Source: Salibaculum griseiflavum
GTDB taxonomy: Bacteria > Pseudomonadota > Alphaproteobacteria > Rhodobacterales > Rhodobacteraceae
Reading direction: 5' to 3'
DNA: 64,000 nucleotides
NCBI RefSeq assembly: GCF_003129565.1
Contig: NZ_QETF01000012.1
Span: forward strand, 1-64,000
Shown: positions 8,134 to 16,480 of the stretch, piece by piece
Numbering within the stretch: position 1 is the stretch's first letter
How the letters are laid out: each line of letters starts with the position of its first letter
Translations under genes and position numbers: made by a program
Notes under the pieces: model-generated
Told to the model about the DNA's origin: nothing
Database searches by the model: none
Seen by the model: only the letters and a program-made list of their open reading frames with translations

Positions 8134-9038
8134 CAGGATTGTTCCCCCAGACTGCGCAACGCCGCCTGCCGGGTCGCGAAAAAGGACACCAGCGCGGCCA
8201 GCGGCGGGATGGTCAGCGGCCACAGCCAGTGCCAGCCCTGGAACCCCAACCCGGTCAGGAAACCGCCCGCCACGTCCGTGGATGGCAACGCGAGCACCGC
8301 CAGCAGCCCCAGCACCGTTCCGACCGCCGCCCCCACCAGGGCCCGCAAGGTAAAACGGCGCACGAAGGCGCGGGCGATATAGACATCGCGGGCACCGACC
8401 AGTCGCATCACCCGGATCACCTGCGCATTGGCGGCCAGCGCCGCGTTCGCAGCCAGCGTGATCATCGCCGCCGTCGTCAGCGCGATCAGCCCTATGGACA
8501 CCCAGGCCAAGAGACGCAGCCGGCCGGCGGCCTGCACAAGCGGTTCGCGCCAGCGTCCGTGGTCGTCGAGGATCGCGCCGGGCACCTCGGCCTGCAGCCG
8601 GGCCCGCAGACCGGCCGGATCATAGCCCTCGCCCTCCTCGATGATCTCGATCAGCTGCGGGATCGGCAGGGTCTCGACCGGCAGGTCGGGGCCGAACCAG
8701 GGCTCCAGCAGAGCGCGTTGTTCCTCGGCGGTCAGGGGCCGGGCTTCGGCCACGCCGGGCGTGGTGCGCAGAACCTCGACCGCCGCCGCGGTCTGGGCCT
8801 GCATCTGGTCGGCGGGGGCCGAGATGCGCAAGGTCGAAGTGCGCGCCAGTTCCTCGGACCAGCGATCGGCCAGCCGCCCGGTGGCAAGCGACATGGCCAG
8901 CGCGAAGACTGCCAGAAAAGCCATGGCCGCTGCCGACATCAGCGTCAACCGCGCCGTGAACCCGGTCGGCGGCACCGCCCGGTCGGCCTGTGGGTCGCCG
9001 GCCAGCAGGCCCAGCATGCGGCGCAGCATCTCCATCAC
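8133..9038 (-). CDS. ftsX: cell division protein FtsX (ABC permease-like)
   Basis: The 301-residue protein has the FtsX layout: a cytoplasmic N terminus, a first membrane helix (about residues 30-50), a periplasmic domain (about 55-165) and three helices toward the C terminus (about 172-195, 225-245, 265-285). With FtsE it forms the complex that activates septal peptidoglycan hydrolases. Its start overlaps the ftsE stop by four bases, and its end overlaps the plsC start. The sequence is diverged from enterobacterial FtsX, as is usual in alphaproteobacteria, and the call leans on the ftsE partner. Confidence 0.88.
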   Translation of the reverse strand: MMEMLRRMLGLLAGDPQADRAVPPTGFTARLTLMSAAAMAFLAVFALAMSLATGRLADRWSEELARTSTLRISAPADQMQAQTAAAVEVLRTTPGVAEARPLTAEEQRALLEPWFGPDLPVETLPIPQLIEIIEEGEGYDPAGLRARLQAEVPGAILDDHGRWREPLVQAAGRLRLLAWVSIGLIALTTAAMITLAANAALAANAQVIRVMRLVGARDVYIARAFVRRFTLRALVGAAVGTVLGLLAVLALPSTDVAGGFLTGLGFQGWHWLWPLTIPPLAALVSFFATRQAALRSLGEQS

Positions 9039-9706
9039 AGATTCGCCCCCGCCGCCTGAATACGGCGATCTTTGAGCCGCAGCACCCGCGCCTCGACCTC
9101 GGATTTGGCGGCGCGGATCAGCGACAAGTCATGCGTGGCGATCAGCACCGTCTTGCCCATCCGGTTCAGTTCGATCAGCAGCGTCAGCAGGCGCTGCGAC
9201 ATGTCCCAGTCAACATTGCCGGTCGGCTCATCCGCGAGTATCACATCCGGCGACATGATCACCGCCCGGGCCAGAGCCGCGCGCTGGCGTTCACCGCCAG
9301 AGAGTTCAGGCGGCAATTGCCCCGCCTGGCGCCGCAAACCAACCCAGCCCAGCAAGTCTTCGAGATCCTCGGGCGCGCCATCGCGGCCTGCAACCGTCAG
9401 CGGCAATGCGATGTTCTCGGCCACGGGCAGATGATCCAGAAACTGGCAATCCTGATGCACCACGCCGATGCGCCGGCGCAGTTGCGCGATGTCGTCGCGG
9501 CCAAGGCTGCGTGTATCCTGCCCGAACAGGCGCACCTGCCCGGCAGTCGCCGTCAACTCGCCATAGCAGAGCTTCAGAAGCGTGGTTTTTCCCGCCCCTG
9601 ATGGGCCAGTCAGGAAATGAAAGGACCCCGGCGGCAAGGACAGCGTGACAGAGGAAAACAGCTCTCCGCCGCCATAGCTGTATGCAACATTATCCAGCTC
9701 GATCAC
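9035..9706 (-). CDS. ftsE: cell division ATP-binding protein FtsE
   Basis: The 223-residue ABC ATPase has Walker A GPSGAGKTT (residues 34-42), the signature LSGGERQR, Walker B VILADEPT and the H-loop ATHD. The N-terminal region MIELDNVAYSYGGG is FtsE-like, and it is followed at once by ftsX. It couples ATP hydrolysis to FtsX in the inner membrane. It is divergent from the zinc-ribbon gene across a 182-base spacer that should hold both promoters. Confidence 0.93.
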   Translation of the reverse strand: MIELDNVAYSYGGGELFSSVTLSLPPGSFHFLTGPSGAGKTTLLKLCYGELTATAGQVRLFGQDTRSLGRDDIAQLRRRIGVVHQDCQFLDHLPVAENIALPLTVAGRDGAPEDLEDLLGWVGLRRQAGQLPPELSGGERQRAALARAVIMSPDVILADEPTGNVDWDMSQRLLTLLIELNRMGKTVLIATHDLSLIRAAKSEVEARVLRLKDRRIQAAGANL

Positions 9707-9888
9707 GCCCGCATCTCCCTGCTGGACGATGTTCTGGCCGAAAAGCCACCTGTATGCAATTGGCCACGGGGGAATTCCGCCTTTGGCCCGTTAGACGCAA
9801 ATCCTTTGCGCTGGCACCCGCGGATCGCTAAGAATCCAGTGCAAGAGCAGGAACAAAAGCCCCGAAATCAGGGGAAAGGACAAGACCG

Positions 9889-10851
9889 ATGCGGCTGGTA
9901 TGCCCCAATTGCGGCGCTCAATACGAAGTGGCCGACGACGTGATCCCGGATAGCGGTCGGGATGTGCAGTGTTCCAACTGCGGTCACACATGGTTCGAAG
10001 AGCCGGGCATCGCGGCGCAGCCGGCCCCGCACCAGCCCGAGCCCGAACCAATACCCGACCCCGAGCCAACACCCGAACCGGAGCCGGAACCGGAACCTGA
10101 GGAGGCTCACGAACCGGAGCCAGAACCGGAACCGCTTGACCAAGCCGAGGACACCGAGACACCCGACGACGCGCCTCAGCCGGAAACCGGCCCCGAGCGG
10201 CGCACCATCGACCCCGAAGTCGCCCGGATTCTGCGCGAAGAGCGGGAACGCGAAGAAGCCGTTCGTCATGCCGAGGCCGACAGCCTGGAAAGTCAGCCCG
10301 ACCTGGGGCTGGACGACGCCGCCAGCCCTGATGACCAACGCAGTGAAGAGGCCCGGCGCCGCATGGCGCGGTTGCGTGGCGAGGAGTCCAAGCCCTCGGG
10401 CCCCGCTGCCGCAGCAGCAGCAGCCGCAGCCACGGTCGCGGCCAGCAAGGACGGCGATCAAGTCCGGCGCGACCTCTTGCCGGATATCGACGAGATCAAC
10501 TCGACCCTGCAATCGGATGGCGAGCCGGGTCCTGCCCAAATGGAGGACAGGGCGCAGTCGTCTCGCTCGGGCGGGTTCCGTCGCGGCTTCCTTCTGGTGG
10601 TCCTTCTGGCGGTGATCGCGGCGCTCGTCTACGTGTTCGCGCCTCAGATCGGTGACGCCGTGCCCGCCCTGGCTGATCCGCTGGACGCCTATGTGGTGCA
10701 GGTCAACGAGTGGCGGTTGTGGCTGGATGCGACGCTGCAGGACCTCATGGCCGGCATGGAATATGGCCCGGATGCGGCGACCGACAGCACGCCGACCGTA
10801 TCCCCCGAGGCCCCTGAAACACCGGAAACGCCCGAGGCGCCAACCGAGTAA
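9889..10851 (+). CDS. MJ0042 zinc-ribbon protein with Pro-Glu linker and membrane helix
   Basis: The 320-residue protein begins with an MJ0042-type zinc ribbon (CPNC at residues 5-8 and CSNC at 28-31). Residues about 45-90 are a long Pro-Glu repeat, followed by an acidic/basic region, an Ala run at about residues 172-182 encoded by GCN repeats, a basic patch and one membrane helix (about 232-252). The short C-terminal tail again ends in Pro/Glu/Thr repeats. The topology suggests a cytoplasmic zinc-binding head tethered by a rigid linker. Such proteins are widespread in alphaproteobacteria and lack an assigned function. Divergent from ftsEX. Confidence 0.8.
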   Translation: MRLVCPNCGAQYEVADDVIPDSGRDVQCSNCGHTWFEEPGIAAQPAPHQPEPEPIPDPEPTPEPEPEPEPEEAHEPEPEPEPLDQAEDTETPDDAPQPETGPERRTIDPEVARILREEREREEAVRHAEADSLESQPDLGLDDAASPDDQRSEEARRRMARLRGEESKPSGPAAAAAAAAATVAASKDGDQVRRDLLPDIDEINSTLQSDGEPGPAQMEDRAQSSRSGGFRRGFLLVVLLAVIAALVYVFAPQIGDAVPALADPLDAYVVQVNEWRLWLDATLQDLMAGMEYGPDAATDSTPTVSPEAPETPETPEAPTE

Positions 10852-10856
10852 CGCGC

Positions 10857-11477
10857 ATGATAACGGACATCGAAGAGTATTTCGCGCGCGGCTGCGGCCG
10901 CTGCGCCCGCTTCGGCACGCCCGATTGTTCGACCCGGACATGGGCTGACGGGCTGGCAGCGCTGCGTCGGCTCTGCCTGGAGGCCGGGCTGGAAGAACGC
11001 GTCAAATGGGGGCATCCCTGCTACCTGTATGCGGGCCGCAACATCGTGATCATCGGCGCGTTCCGGGGCGATTTCCGGCTCAGTTTCTTCAACGCTGCGC
11101 TTATGAGGGACCCCGATGGCGTTCTGGAACGCCCGGGTCCGAACACGCAGCATGCAGACATGATCCGGTTCATGACCAATGGGGCGGTGGATCGGCTGGC
11201 CCCGGTCATTGGCGCCTACCTGGCCGAGTCCAAGGGCTATGCCGAGGCGGGGATCAAACCGCCCAGCGCCACGCAGGAGCTGGAGTTGCCCAAAGAACTG
11301 ATCGCGGCGCTCGATACCGATCCGGTCCTGGCCGAGGCCTTTCACGCCCTCACCCCGGGGCGCCGGAAAAGCTATGTCCTCAACCTGGCAGGCGCGAAAA
11401 AGCCCGAAACCCGCATCGCCCGGATCGAGAAGTTCCGCGACCGGATCCTCGCCGGCAAGGGCGCGACGGAGCGATAG
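10857..11477 (+). CDS. DUF1801 / YdeI (OmpD-associated) family protein
   Basis: The 206-residue protein has an N-terminal DUF1801 fold (VKWGHPCYLYAGRNIVIIGAF, about residues 40-65) and the C-terminal YdeI segment with LTPGRRKSYVLNLAGAKK and repeated RIARIEKFRDRIL. These proteins are cytoplasmic and poorly characterised; some are linked to peptide resistance or stress. It starts five bases after the zinc-ribbon gene. A DUF1905-like gene follows 88 bases later, and these two domains occur fused in other bacteria, which supports a joint role. Confidence 0.85.
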   Translation: MITDIEEYFARGCGRCARFGTPDCSTRTWADGLAALRRLCLEAGLEERVKWGHPCYLYAGRNIVIIGAFRGDFRLSFFNAALMRDPDGVLERPGPNTQHADMIRFMTNGAVDRLAPVIGAYLAESKGYAEAGIKPPSATQELELPKELIAALDTDPVLAEAFHALTPGRRKSYVLNLAGAKKPETRIARIEKFRDRILAGKGATER

Positions 11478-11565
11478 CGGACTGGCGCCGGCCGGACCAT
11501 TCGCGGTATCATGTTCGGGTCAGGGCCATTCGCCCGCTCCAGTTGCGATCCGTGAAAGCAGACCA

Positions 11566-11841
11566 ATGCCACATGCAGAAATCACATTCTCGACGCGCAT
11601 CCTGCGCAAGCAGGATGACCTGCCACGTTATGTCGTCGTCAAACCGGCGCATGTCCCAGGCCGCAATTCGGCCTTTCCGGCAGAGGTGACGCTCAATGGT
11701 ATAGGCCCGTTCGAACGCAATATTCGCCCCTGGGGTAAGGGGTCGGATGTCTTCTTTTTCAACCTGACCGCGGCCCAATGCGCCAAAGCCGGCCTGAAGA
11801 CGAACGACACGTGCCAAGTGACCATCACCCCGAAGGGCTAG
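11566..11841 (+). CDS. small DUF1905-like protein
   Basis: A 91-residue protein that fits the DUF1905 beta-barrel pattern: PAEVTLNGIGPFERNIRPWGKG followed by a hydrophobic strand and LKTNDTCQVTITPKG at the end. The ATG at 11566 is taken from where the family similarity begins; there is no strong ribosome-binding site. DUF1905 is commonly fused to, or beside, YdeI proteins, and here it follows one. Function unknown. Confidence 0.7.
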   Translation: MPHAEITFSTRILRKQDDLPRYVVVKPAHVPGRNSAFPAEVTLNGIGPFERNIRPWGKGSDVFFFNLTAAQCAKAGLKTNDTCQVTITPKG

Positions 11842-11901
11842 CCGCCCGTCAGGCCGGCGGCGACCACTTGCAGGTCGATCCGGGCTGAGGGCAAACGCGG
11901 T

Positions 11902-14499
11902 TCAAAAACGCTCCAGCAACCGCTTCAAGTAGTCCAGCTCCAGCTCGGGCCGTTCCTGGTCGGCGGAGCGGTCGCGCAATTCCTTGAGCAGTTCCTCGGC
12001 CCGGCGGTAGATATCCTCGCCCTGGAGCATGTTCTCGTCGCTGCCGAACTGGCCGGAATTGCCCATCTGGCGACCCAGCGGATCGCGGCGGCCCGGCTCG
12101 GGGCGACCATCGGCACGACCGGTCTGGGTGCCCTGCCCCTCTTCAAGTTGTTCGCGCTGGTTTTCGGCCAAGGCCTCGCCCAGGTTGCGCATGCCGTCGC
12201 GCAAGGCGTCCATCGCCTCGGACTGGCGGTCGATGGCCTCGGCCATGTCGCCCTCGCGCAACGCGTCCTCGGCACCTTCCATGGCGTCCTCGGCCCGGCC
12301 CAGCGCCTCGCCCGCGCGGTCTGCCGCCTCGCCGTCCAAGCCCGGCAGCGCGTTGCGCAACTGGTTCAATCCCTGCCGCAAGGCGTTTTGCCGGTCAGCC
12401 AAAGACCCCTCGCCGGTCGCCTCGCCCCCCTGGCCACCTTCGCCGATCATACCCTGCTGGCTGTTGTCACCCTGCCCCAGACCCTGCCCTTGCTGGCCCT
12501 GTTGGCCCTGGCCCGGCTGATCCTCGCCGCCGGGCTGTTGGCCCTGCTGCTGTCCCTGGGGTTGCTGACCCTGTTGCCCCTGCTGGCCAGGTTGGCCCTG
12601 ATTGAACCGCTCCTGTAGCTCCCGGAAGGAATCGTCGTTCAACTGCTGTTGATCGCGCAGGGTCTCGGCCAGGTCCTGCATGGATTGCTCACCGGGGGTT
12701 TGCGGCCCATCACCGCCTTCGCCCTGAGTGACGCGCATGTTTTCCATCATCTGGTTGAGCTGTTCCATCAGCTCCTGCGCCTCGGCCATGCGGCCTTCTT
12801 CCATCAGCTCCTGGATGCGGTCCAACAGGGCGTCGATTTCGCTTTGGGAAATCTGCCGGTTCTCCTCGCCGCTATCGGGCTGATCGGTGCCATTCTCGCC
12901 CGGCTCGGCGTTTTCGGCCAGCATGCGCATGTACTCATCCATCGCGGCACGCAGCTCATCCATCAACTCCTGGATTTCCTCCTCCGAGGCCCCGTTGCGC
13001 ATCGCCTCGGCCAGCCGTTCCTGCGCCCGCTCCAGACGGTCGCGCGCATCGGCGAGCGAGCCGTCCTCCAGAAGGATCGCCAAGTCCCAGAGCGCTTGGG
13101 CGATCTCTTCCTGCGCCGCGTCGGACAGGCCGCCTTCCATCTCGGCCTCCAGCCGGCGCAGGGTAATGCGCAACCGCAGATAGCTGGTCTCGTTGTTGAA
13201 CAACTCGTCAGGTCGGTGCGATACGGCGCGCAGCACCATCGCCACCCGCGATGCATTCGCTTTGGACCAAAGCAGGTCACGGCGCTGTTCGATCACCGCC
13301 TTGGCGACCGGCTGGAAGAACCGCCGTCCCGGCAGGCGCATGGTCTCGGGCGTACTGCTGCCGGACTGGCCGACGGCATCCTCGACAGTCAGGGTCAGCG
13401 TCACCGGCAGGTTCGCCCAGGGATGCTGCGAGAAATCGTCGATCAGTCGCTCCTCGAAATCCGCGCGATCGCCGGAAAACGGCATCGGCAGATCCACCAC
13501 AAACGCCTCGCGCGGGTCCGGGTCCACGGCCAGCCCATGGCGGCGATCTACCGCCCCCAGATCCAGGTCGATCCGCGCCTCACCGGCGAACACGCCGTGA
13601 TCGTCGCTGGCCCGGAACGGCTGGGCCATCTCGCCCGAGGCCTCGACCTCGACCGGCCCGGCCAGCTCCACCATGGGTGCCTCGTCGGGCAACATGACAA
13701 CATCCCAGGCCGCGCCGCCATCGCCCATGATTTCCAGGCGGCCCGATTGCGCCACCTCGAAGCTCTGCTGCACATCCGAGGCCGGCGGCACCTCTCCGGT
13801 TCGGCCGGAGACGGTCTCGGCCACGGTCAGCTCGCCGACCTCGCCATAAAGCCGCACGGTGATAAGCGATCCTTCCGGCGCGCGGATCGCCCGGCCCTGA
13901 AGGTCGGCCAGGTAAAGGGTCGGCTTGCCGGTATAGCCTGGCGGCTCCACCCAGCCTTCCCAGACCGGACCGGTGGCAATCTGGCCAGTGCCGCCAATCC
14001 CGGCCTCGACCACGCTGCCGACCCGCAAGAGCGAGCCGAACATCAGCGCCACGACGAAGACAAGCAACGCGATATATCGAAGGCCGAACGGGTCTGACCG
14101 TGACAGGCGCAGATCAGGCTCGACCGGGCGCGCGTCGCGGGTCCGGTCGGCCATGCGTTGCAGATGCACCCGCCAGACAGTCTCCGATGCCGCATCGCCC
14201 GCGCCGATGGCCTGCTGGTCCTCGAGCGCGGCGATCGGGCGGCCCGGCAGGCGCGCGTCGACCCGTGCAACGGCTTCATCGCGCGTGGGCACCCGAAAGC
14301 CCCGGACCCCGCGCCACAACGTCCAGCCAAGGACCAGGACGACCAAAACCGCGAAACCCCAGACGAGTTCCAACGGCAGCCGATCCTGCCAGCCCATGAT
14401 CAGCGGAGCCAACCCGACGAACAGCACTGTCCAGACCGGCCAGAATGCGCGCGTGATCCGTTCGGCCCAAAGGCCGATCCGGGTCAGGGCAATGGGCAT
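11902..14499 (-). CDS. TIGR02302 / DUF4175 family large membrane protein
   Basis: The 865-residue protein has three hydrophobic helices in the first 160 residues (about 18-36, 46-64, 137-157), a middle periplasmic region with Ig-like strands (about 190-420), a long charged alpha-helical region, a Gln/Gly-rich low-complexity tract (about residues 630-683) and a helical C terminus. This is the architecture of alphaproteobacterial TIGR02302 proteins, which have no known function. It lies downstream of lysA on the same strand with 72 bases between, an order common in this clade. Confidence 0.85.
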   Translation of the reverse strand: MPIALTRIGLWAERITRAFWPVWTVLFVGLAPLIMGWQDRLPLELVWGFAVLVVLVLGWTLWRGVRGFRVPTRDEAVARVDARLPGRPIAALEDQQAIGAGDAASETVWRVHLQRMADRTRDARPVEPDLRLSRSDPFGLRYIALLVFVVALMFGSLLRVGSVVEAGIGGTGQIATGPVWEGWVEPPGYTGKPTLYLADLQGRAIRAPEGSLITVRLYGEVGELTVAETVSGRTGEVPPASDVQQSFEVAQSGRLEIMGDGGAAWDVVMLPDEAPMVELAGPVEVEASGEMAQPFRASDDHGVFAGEARIDLDLGAVDRRHGLAVDPDPREAFVVDLPMPFSGDRADFEERLIDDFSQHPWANLPVTLTLTVEDAVGQSGSSTPETMRLPGRRFFQPVAKAVIEQRRDLLWSKANASRVAMVLRAVSHRPDELFNNETSYLRLRITLRRLEAEMEGGLSDAAQEEIAQALWDLAILLEDGSLADARDRLERAQERLAEAMRNGASEEEIQELMDELRAAMDEYMRMLAENAEPGENGTDQPDSGEENRQISQSEIDALLDRIQELMEEGRMAEAQELMEQLNQMMENMRVTQGEGGDGPQTPGEQSMQDLAETLRDQQQLNDDSFRELQERFNQGQPGQQGQQGQQPQGQQQGQQPGGEDQPGQGQQGQQGQGLGQGDNSQQGMIGEGGQGGEATGEGSLADRQNALRQGLNQLRNALPGLDGEAADRAGEALGRAEDAMEGAEDALREGDMAEAIDRQSEAMDALRDGMRNLGEALAENQREQLEEGQGTQTGRADGRPEPGRRDPLGRQMGNSGQFGSDENMLQGEDIYRRAEELLKELRDRSADQERPELELDYLKRLLERF

Positions 14500-14571
14500 G
14501 CGCAGATGCCGGGGGGTCTGCTCTGGGCGGATGTCAACCTCACCATTCGCTGGGGCCGTTCGGAATACCCG

Positions 14572-15837
14572 CTACAGCCACTTGGGGATGGTATCTCGAT
14601 TCAGCATCTCGTCAAAGGTCGGGCGTCGGCGGATAACCGCGAATTGATCCCCGTTCACCAGCACCTCGGGGATCAGGGGCCGCGAATTGTATTCGCTGGC
14701 CATGACCGCGCCATAGGCGCCGGCGGACCGGAACGCGATCAGATCGCCCTCGCCCAGTGCCGGCAACATGCGCCCCTTGGCGAAGGTATCGCCGCTTTCG
14801 CAGACCGGGCCGACAATGTCATAGGGGGTCATGACGGCCCCGGCTTCGGCTTCGCGCACCGGCACGATATCGTGCCAGGCGTCATACATCGCGGGTCGGA
14901 TCAGGTCGTTCATCGCCGCATCCGCGATCAGGAATTCGCGGCCTTCGCCCTGCTTGACATAGATCACCCCGGCGACCAGCAGCCCGGCATTCCCCGCGAT
15001 CAGCCGACCTGGCTCGATCTCGATCTCGCAGCCCAGATGGCCCACGACTTCGCGGACCATCTGTCCGTATTCCAAGGGCAAGGGCGGCGCCTCGTTCGAC
15101 CGCTCATAGGGAATGCCCAGCCCGCCTCCCAGGTCGAGCCGCCGGATATCATGGCCATCGGCACGCAGCGCCTCGGTCAGCTCGGCCACTTTCTGATAGG
15201 CCAGCCGGAACGGCTCCAGGTCGGTCAACTGGCTGCCGATGTGCACGTCGATCCCGATGGCCTTAAGGCCCGGAAGTCCCGCGATCTCGGCATAGACCTC
15301 GCGGGCACGGGCAATCGGGATACCGAACTTGTTCTCGGCCTTGCCGGTCGAGATCTTCTCGTGCGTCTTCGCATCCACATCCGGGTTGACCCGAACCGTC
15401 ACGGGCGCGACCACGCCCATGGACTCCGCAACCTCGGACAGCGCGCGCATTTCCGGTTCGCTCTCGACATTGAATTGGCGGATTCCACCTTCCAGCGCCA
15501 GACACATCTCGTCGCGGGTCTTGCCGACCCCGGAAAAGACGATCCGCTCGCCGGGCACACCCGCCGCCCTGGCGCGCCGGTACTCGCCGCCCGACACCAC
15601 GTCCATTCCCGCGCCCGCCTCGCCCAGCAGCTTGACCACTGCCAGGTTCGACAGGGCCTTCATGGCATAGCAGACCAGGTGATCGGTGCCCGCCAACGCC
15701 TCGTCGAACAGCCGGAAGTGACGCAGCAGCGTGGCGCTGGAATAGACGTAGAACGGCGTGCCCACGGCCGCCGCAATCTCGGAAATCGGCACATCCTCGG
15801 CATGCAATGCGCCATCGCGATACAGGAAATGGTCCAT
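14572..15837 (-). CDS. lysA: diaminopimelate decarboxylase
   Basis: The 421-residue PLP enzyme makes the last step to L-lysine. The PLP lysine is in VCYAMKALSN, HIGSQ and the GGGLGIPY glycine loop follow, and the CESGD motif near the C terminus provides the second-subunit active-site residues. The ATG at 15837 gives the usual length; an open upstream extension of 75 codons has no family similarity and is rejected. A 24-base motif also found upstream of pgsA lies 55 bases before this start. Length and motifs are normal. Confidence 0.96.
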   Translation of the reverse strand: MDHFLYRDGALHAEDVPISEIAAAVGTPFYVYSSATLLRHFRLFDEALAGTDHLVCYAMKALSNLAVVKLLGEAGAGMDVVSGGEYRRARAAGVPGERIVFSGVGKTRDEMCLALEGGIRQFNVESEPEMRALSEVAESMGVVAPVTVRVNPDVDAKTHEKISTGKAENKFGIPIARAREVYAEIAGLPGLKAIGIDVHIGSQLTDLEPFRLAYQKVAELTEALRADGHDIRRLDLGGGLGIPYERSNEAPPLPLEYGQMVREVVGHLGCEIEIEPGRLIAGNAGLLVAGVIYVKQGEGREFLIADAAMNDLIRPAMYDAWHDIVPVREAEAGAVMTPYDIVGPVCESGDTFAKGRMLPALGEGDLIAFRSAGAYGAVMASEYNSRPLIPEVLVNGDQFAVIRRRPTFDEMLNRDTIPKWL

Positions 15838-15891
15838 CCCGGCCCCCTTCGACATCCTCGCGGGTTTAGCAGGTCTGGCGAAAACCCCAAG

Positions 15892-15915
15892 GCTTCTTTG
15901 GGTCAAAAATACCGC
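15892..15915 (-). repeat. short repeated motif upstream of lysA (copy 1)
   Basis: GCTTCTTTGGGTCAAAAATA followed by CCGC on the plus strand; the same 24 bases with one substitution occur at 61761-61784. Both copies lie on the same strand relative to a minus-strand gene, 55 and 44 bases before the start codons of lysA and pgsA. From memory, similar sequences are frequent between genes in roseobacter genomes. A role in transcription or mRNA leader structure is an inference. Confidence 0.55.
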
Positions 15916-16001
15916 ATCGCAACGGGGCTGACCGCGCGACAGGGCGGCGGCGCGGCGCCTGACCGATTTCGTAAATGAAAGCGTCGCGGCAGCGACACCG
16001 C

Positions 16002-16307
16002 CTAGCTGCGTCCCATCCGAAGGAAGAGGTAGAGCGGCAGGCCACAACTGACCCCGATGCAAAAGGTCGCGGGCACCGCGAGCAACCCGGCCCAGCGCCG
16101 TGTCGTCACGCTTTCCCAGATCACCCAGATGGTCAGCGCCACGGCCGCGATGGTCAGGTCCCAGACCAACCCGGATGCTGCATCATTGGCGTGCCAGGCA
16201 TCGACCATGGCCATGATCGACCAGGTATTCTCCTGAAACCAGGAGATGAAATACCACATCGGATGCACCGTGCCCCAAACCGCCAGTGCCAGGAACAGCC
16301 ACCGCAT
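16002..16307 (-). CDS. DUF2834 membrane protein
   Basis: A 101-residue protein with three hydrophobic helices (about residues 3-25, 47-67, 73-96) matching the DUF2834 family, including the WYFISWFQEN segment and a TIAAVALTIWVIWE helix. Function unknown. Its ATG overlaps the stop codon of the lipoprotein gene (TGATG), so it belongs to the argH-lipoprotein-DUF2834 run. Confidence 0.8.
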   Translation of the reverse strand: MRWLFLALAVWGTVHPMWYFISWFQENTWSIMAMVDAWHANDAASGLVWDLTIAAVALTIWVIWESVTTRRWAGLLAVPATFCIGVSCGLPLYLFLRMGRS

Positions 16308-16480
16308 CAGAGGTTCAAGCCGACCGAGACGGTTCCGTTGGTCGCGCCGACGCTGGCATTGGTGCTCACTCCGCCACTTCCGACGGAAACGCCGACACCG
16401 GCGGTCGGCTGGAACGGCGGGTCATCCGCGCCACAGGCGGCAAGGCCGAGCAGGGCGATCAGTGCAAGGGTCTTCTTCAT
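16307..16480 (-). CDS. 57-residue lipoprotein between argH and DUF2834
   Basis: A small gene with an obvious lipoprotein signal: [17 protein letters not shown], where LAAC is the lipobox and Cys17 the lipidated residue. The mature part is only about 40 residues and rich in Gly, Val, Ser and Thr, with repeated G-V-S-V and V-S-V-G steps that alternate small and beta-forming residues. It overlaps the argH stop by four bases (ATGA) and its own stop overlaps the DUF2834 start, so all three genes are translationally coupled. No function is known; I place it at the envelope with confidence because of the lipobox. Confidence 0.8.
   Translation of the reverse strand: MKKTLALIALLGLAACGADDPPFQPTAGVGVSVGSGGVSTNASVGATNGTVSVGLNL

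Noticed and set aside
10040-10150. Repeated GAGCC/GAACC units, considered as a CRISPR or tandem DNA repeat
   Set aside because: The repeats encode the Pro-Glu linker of the zinc-ribbon protein in frame and have no spacer structure.
12450-12610. Gln/Gly-rich tract, considered as a separate gene or prion-like element
   Set aside because: It is an in-frame part of the TIGR02302 protein, and low-complexity regions are normal in that family.
15838-16062. N-terminal extension of lysA by 75 codons
   Set aside because: The extension has no similarity to the family, overlaps the DUF2834 gene and contains the repeated motif; the ATG at 15837 gives the standard length.
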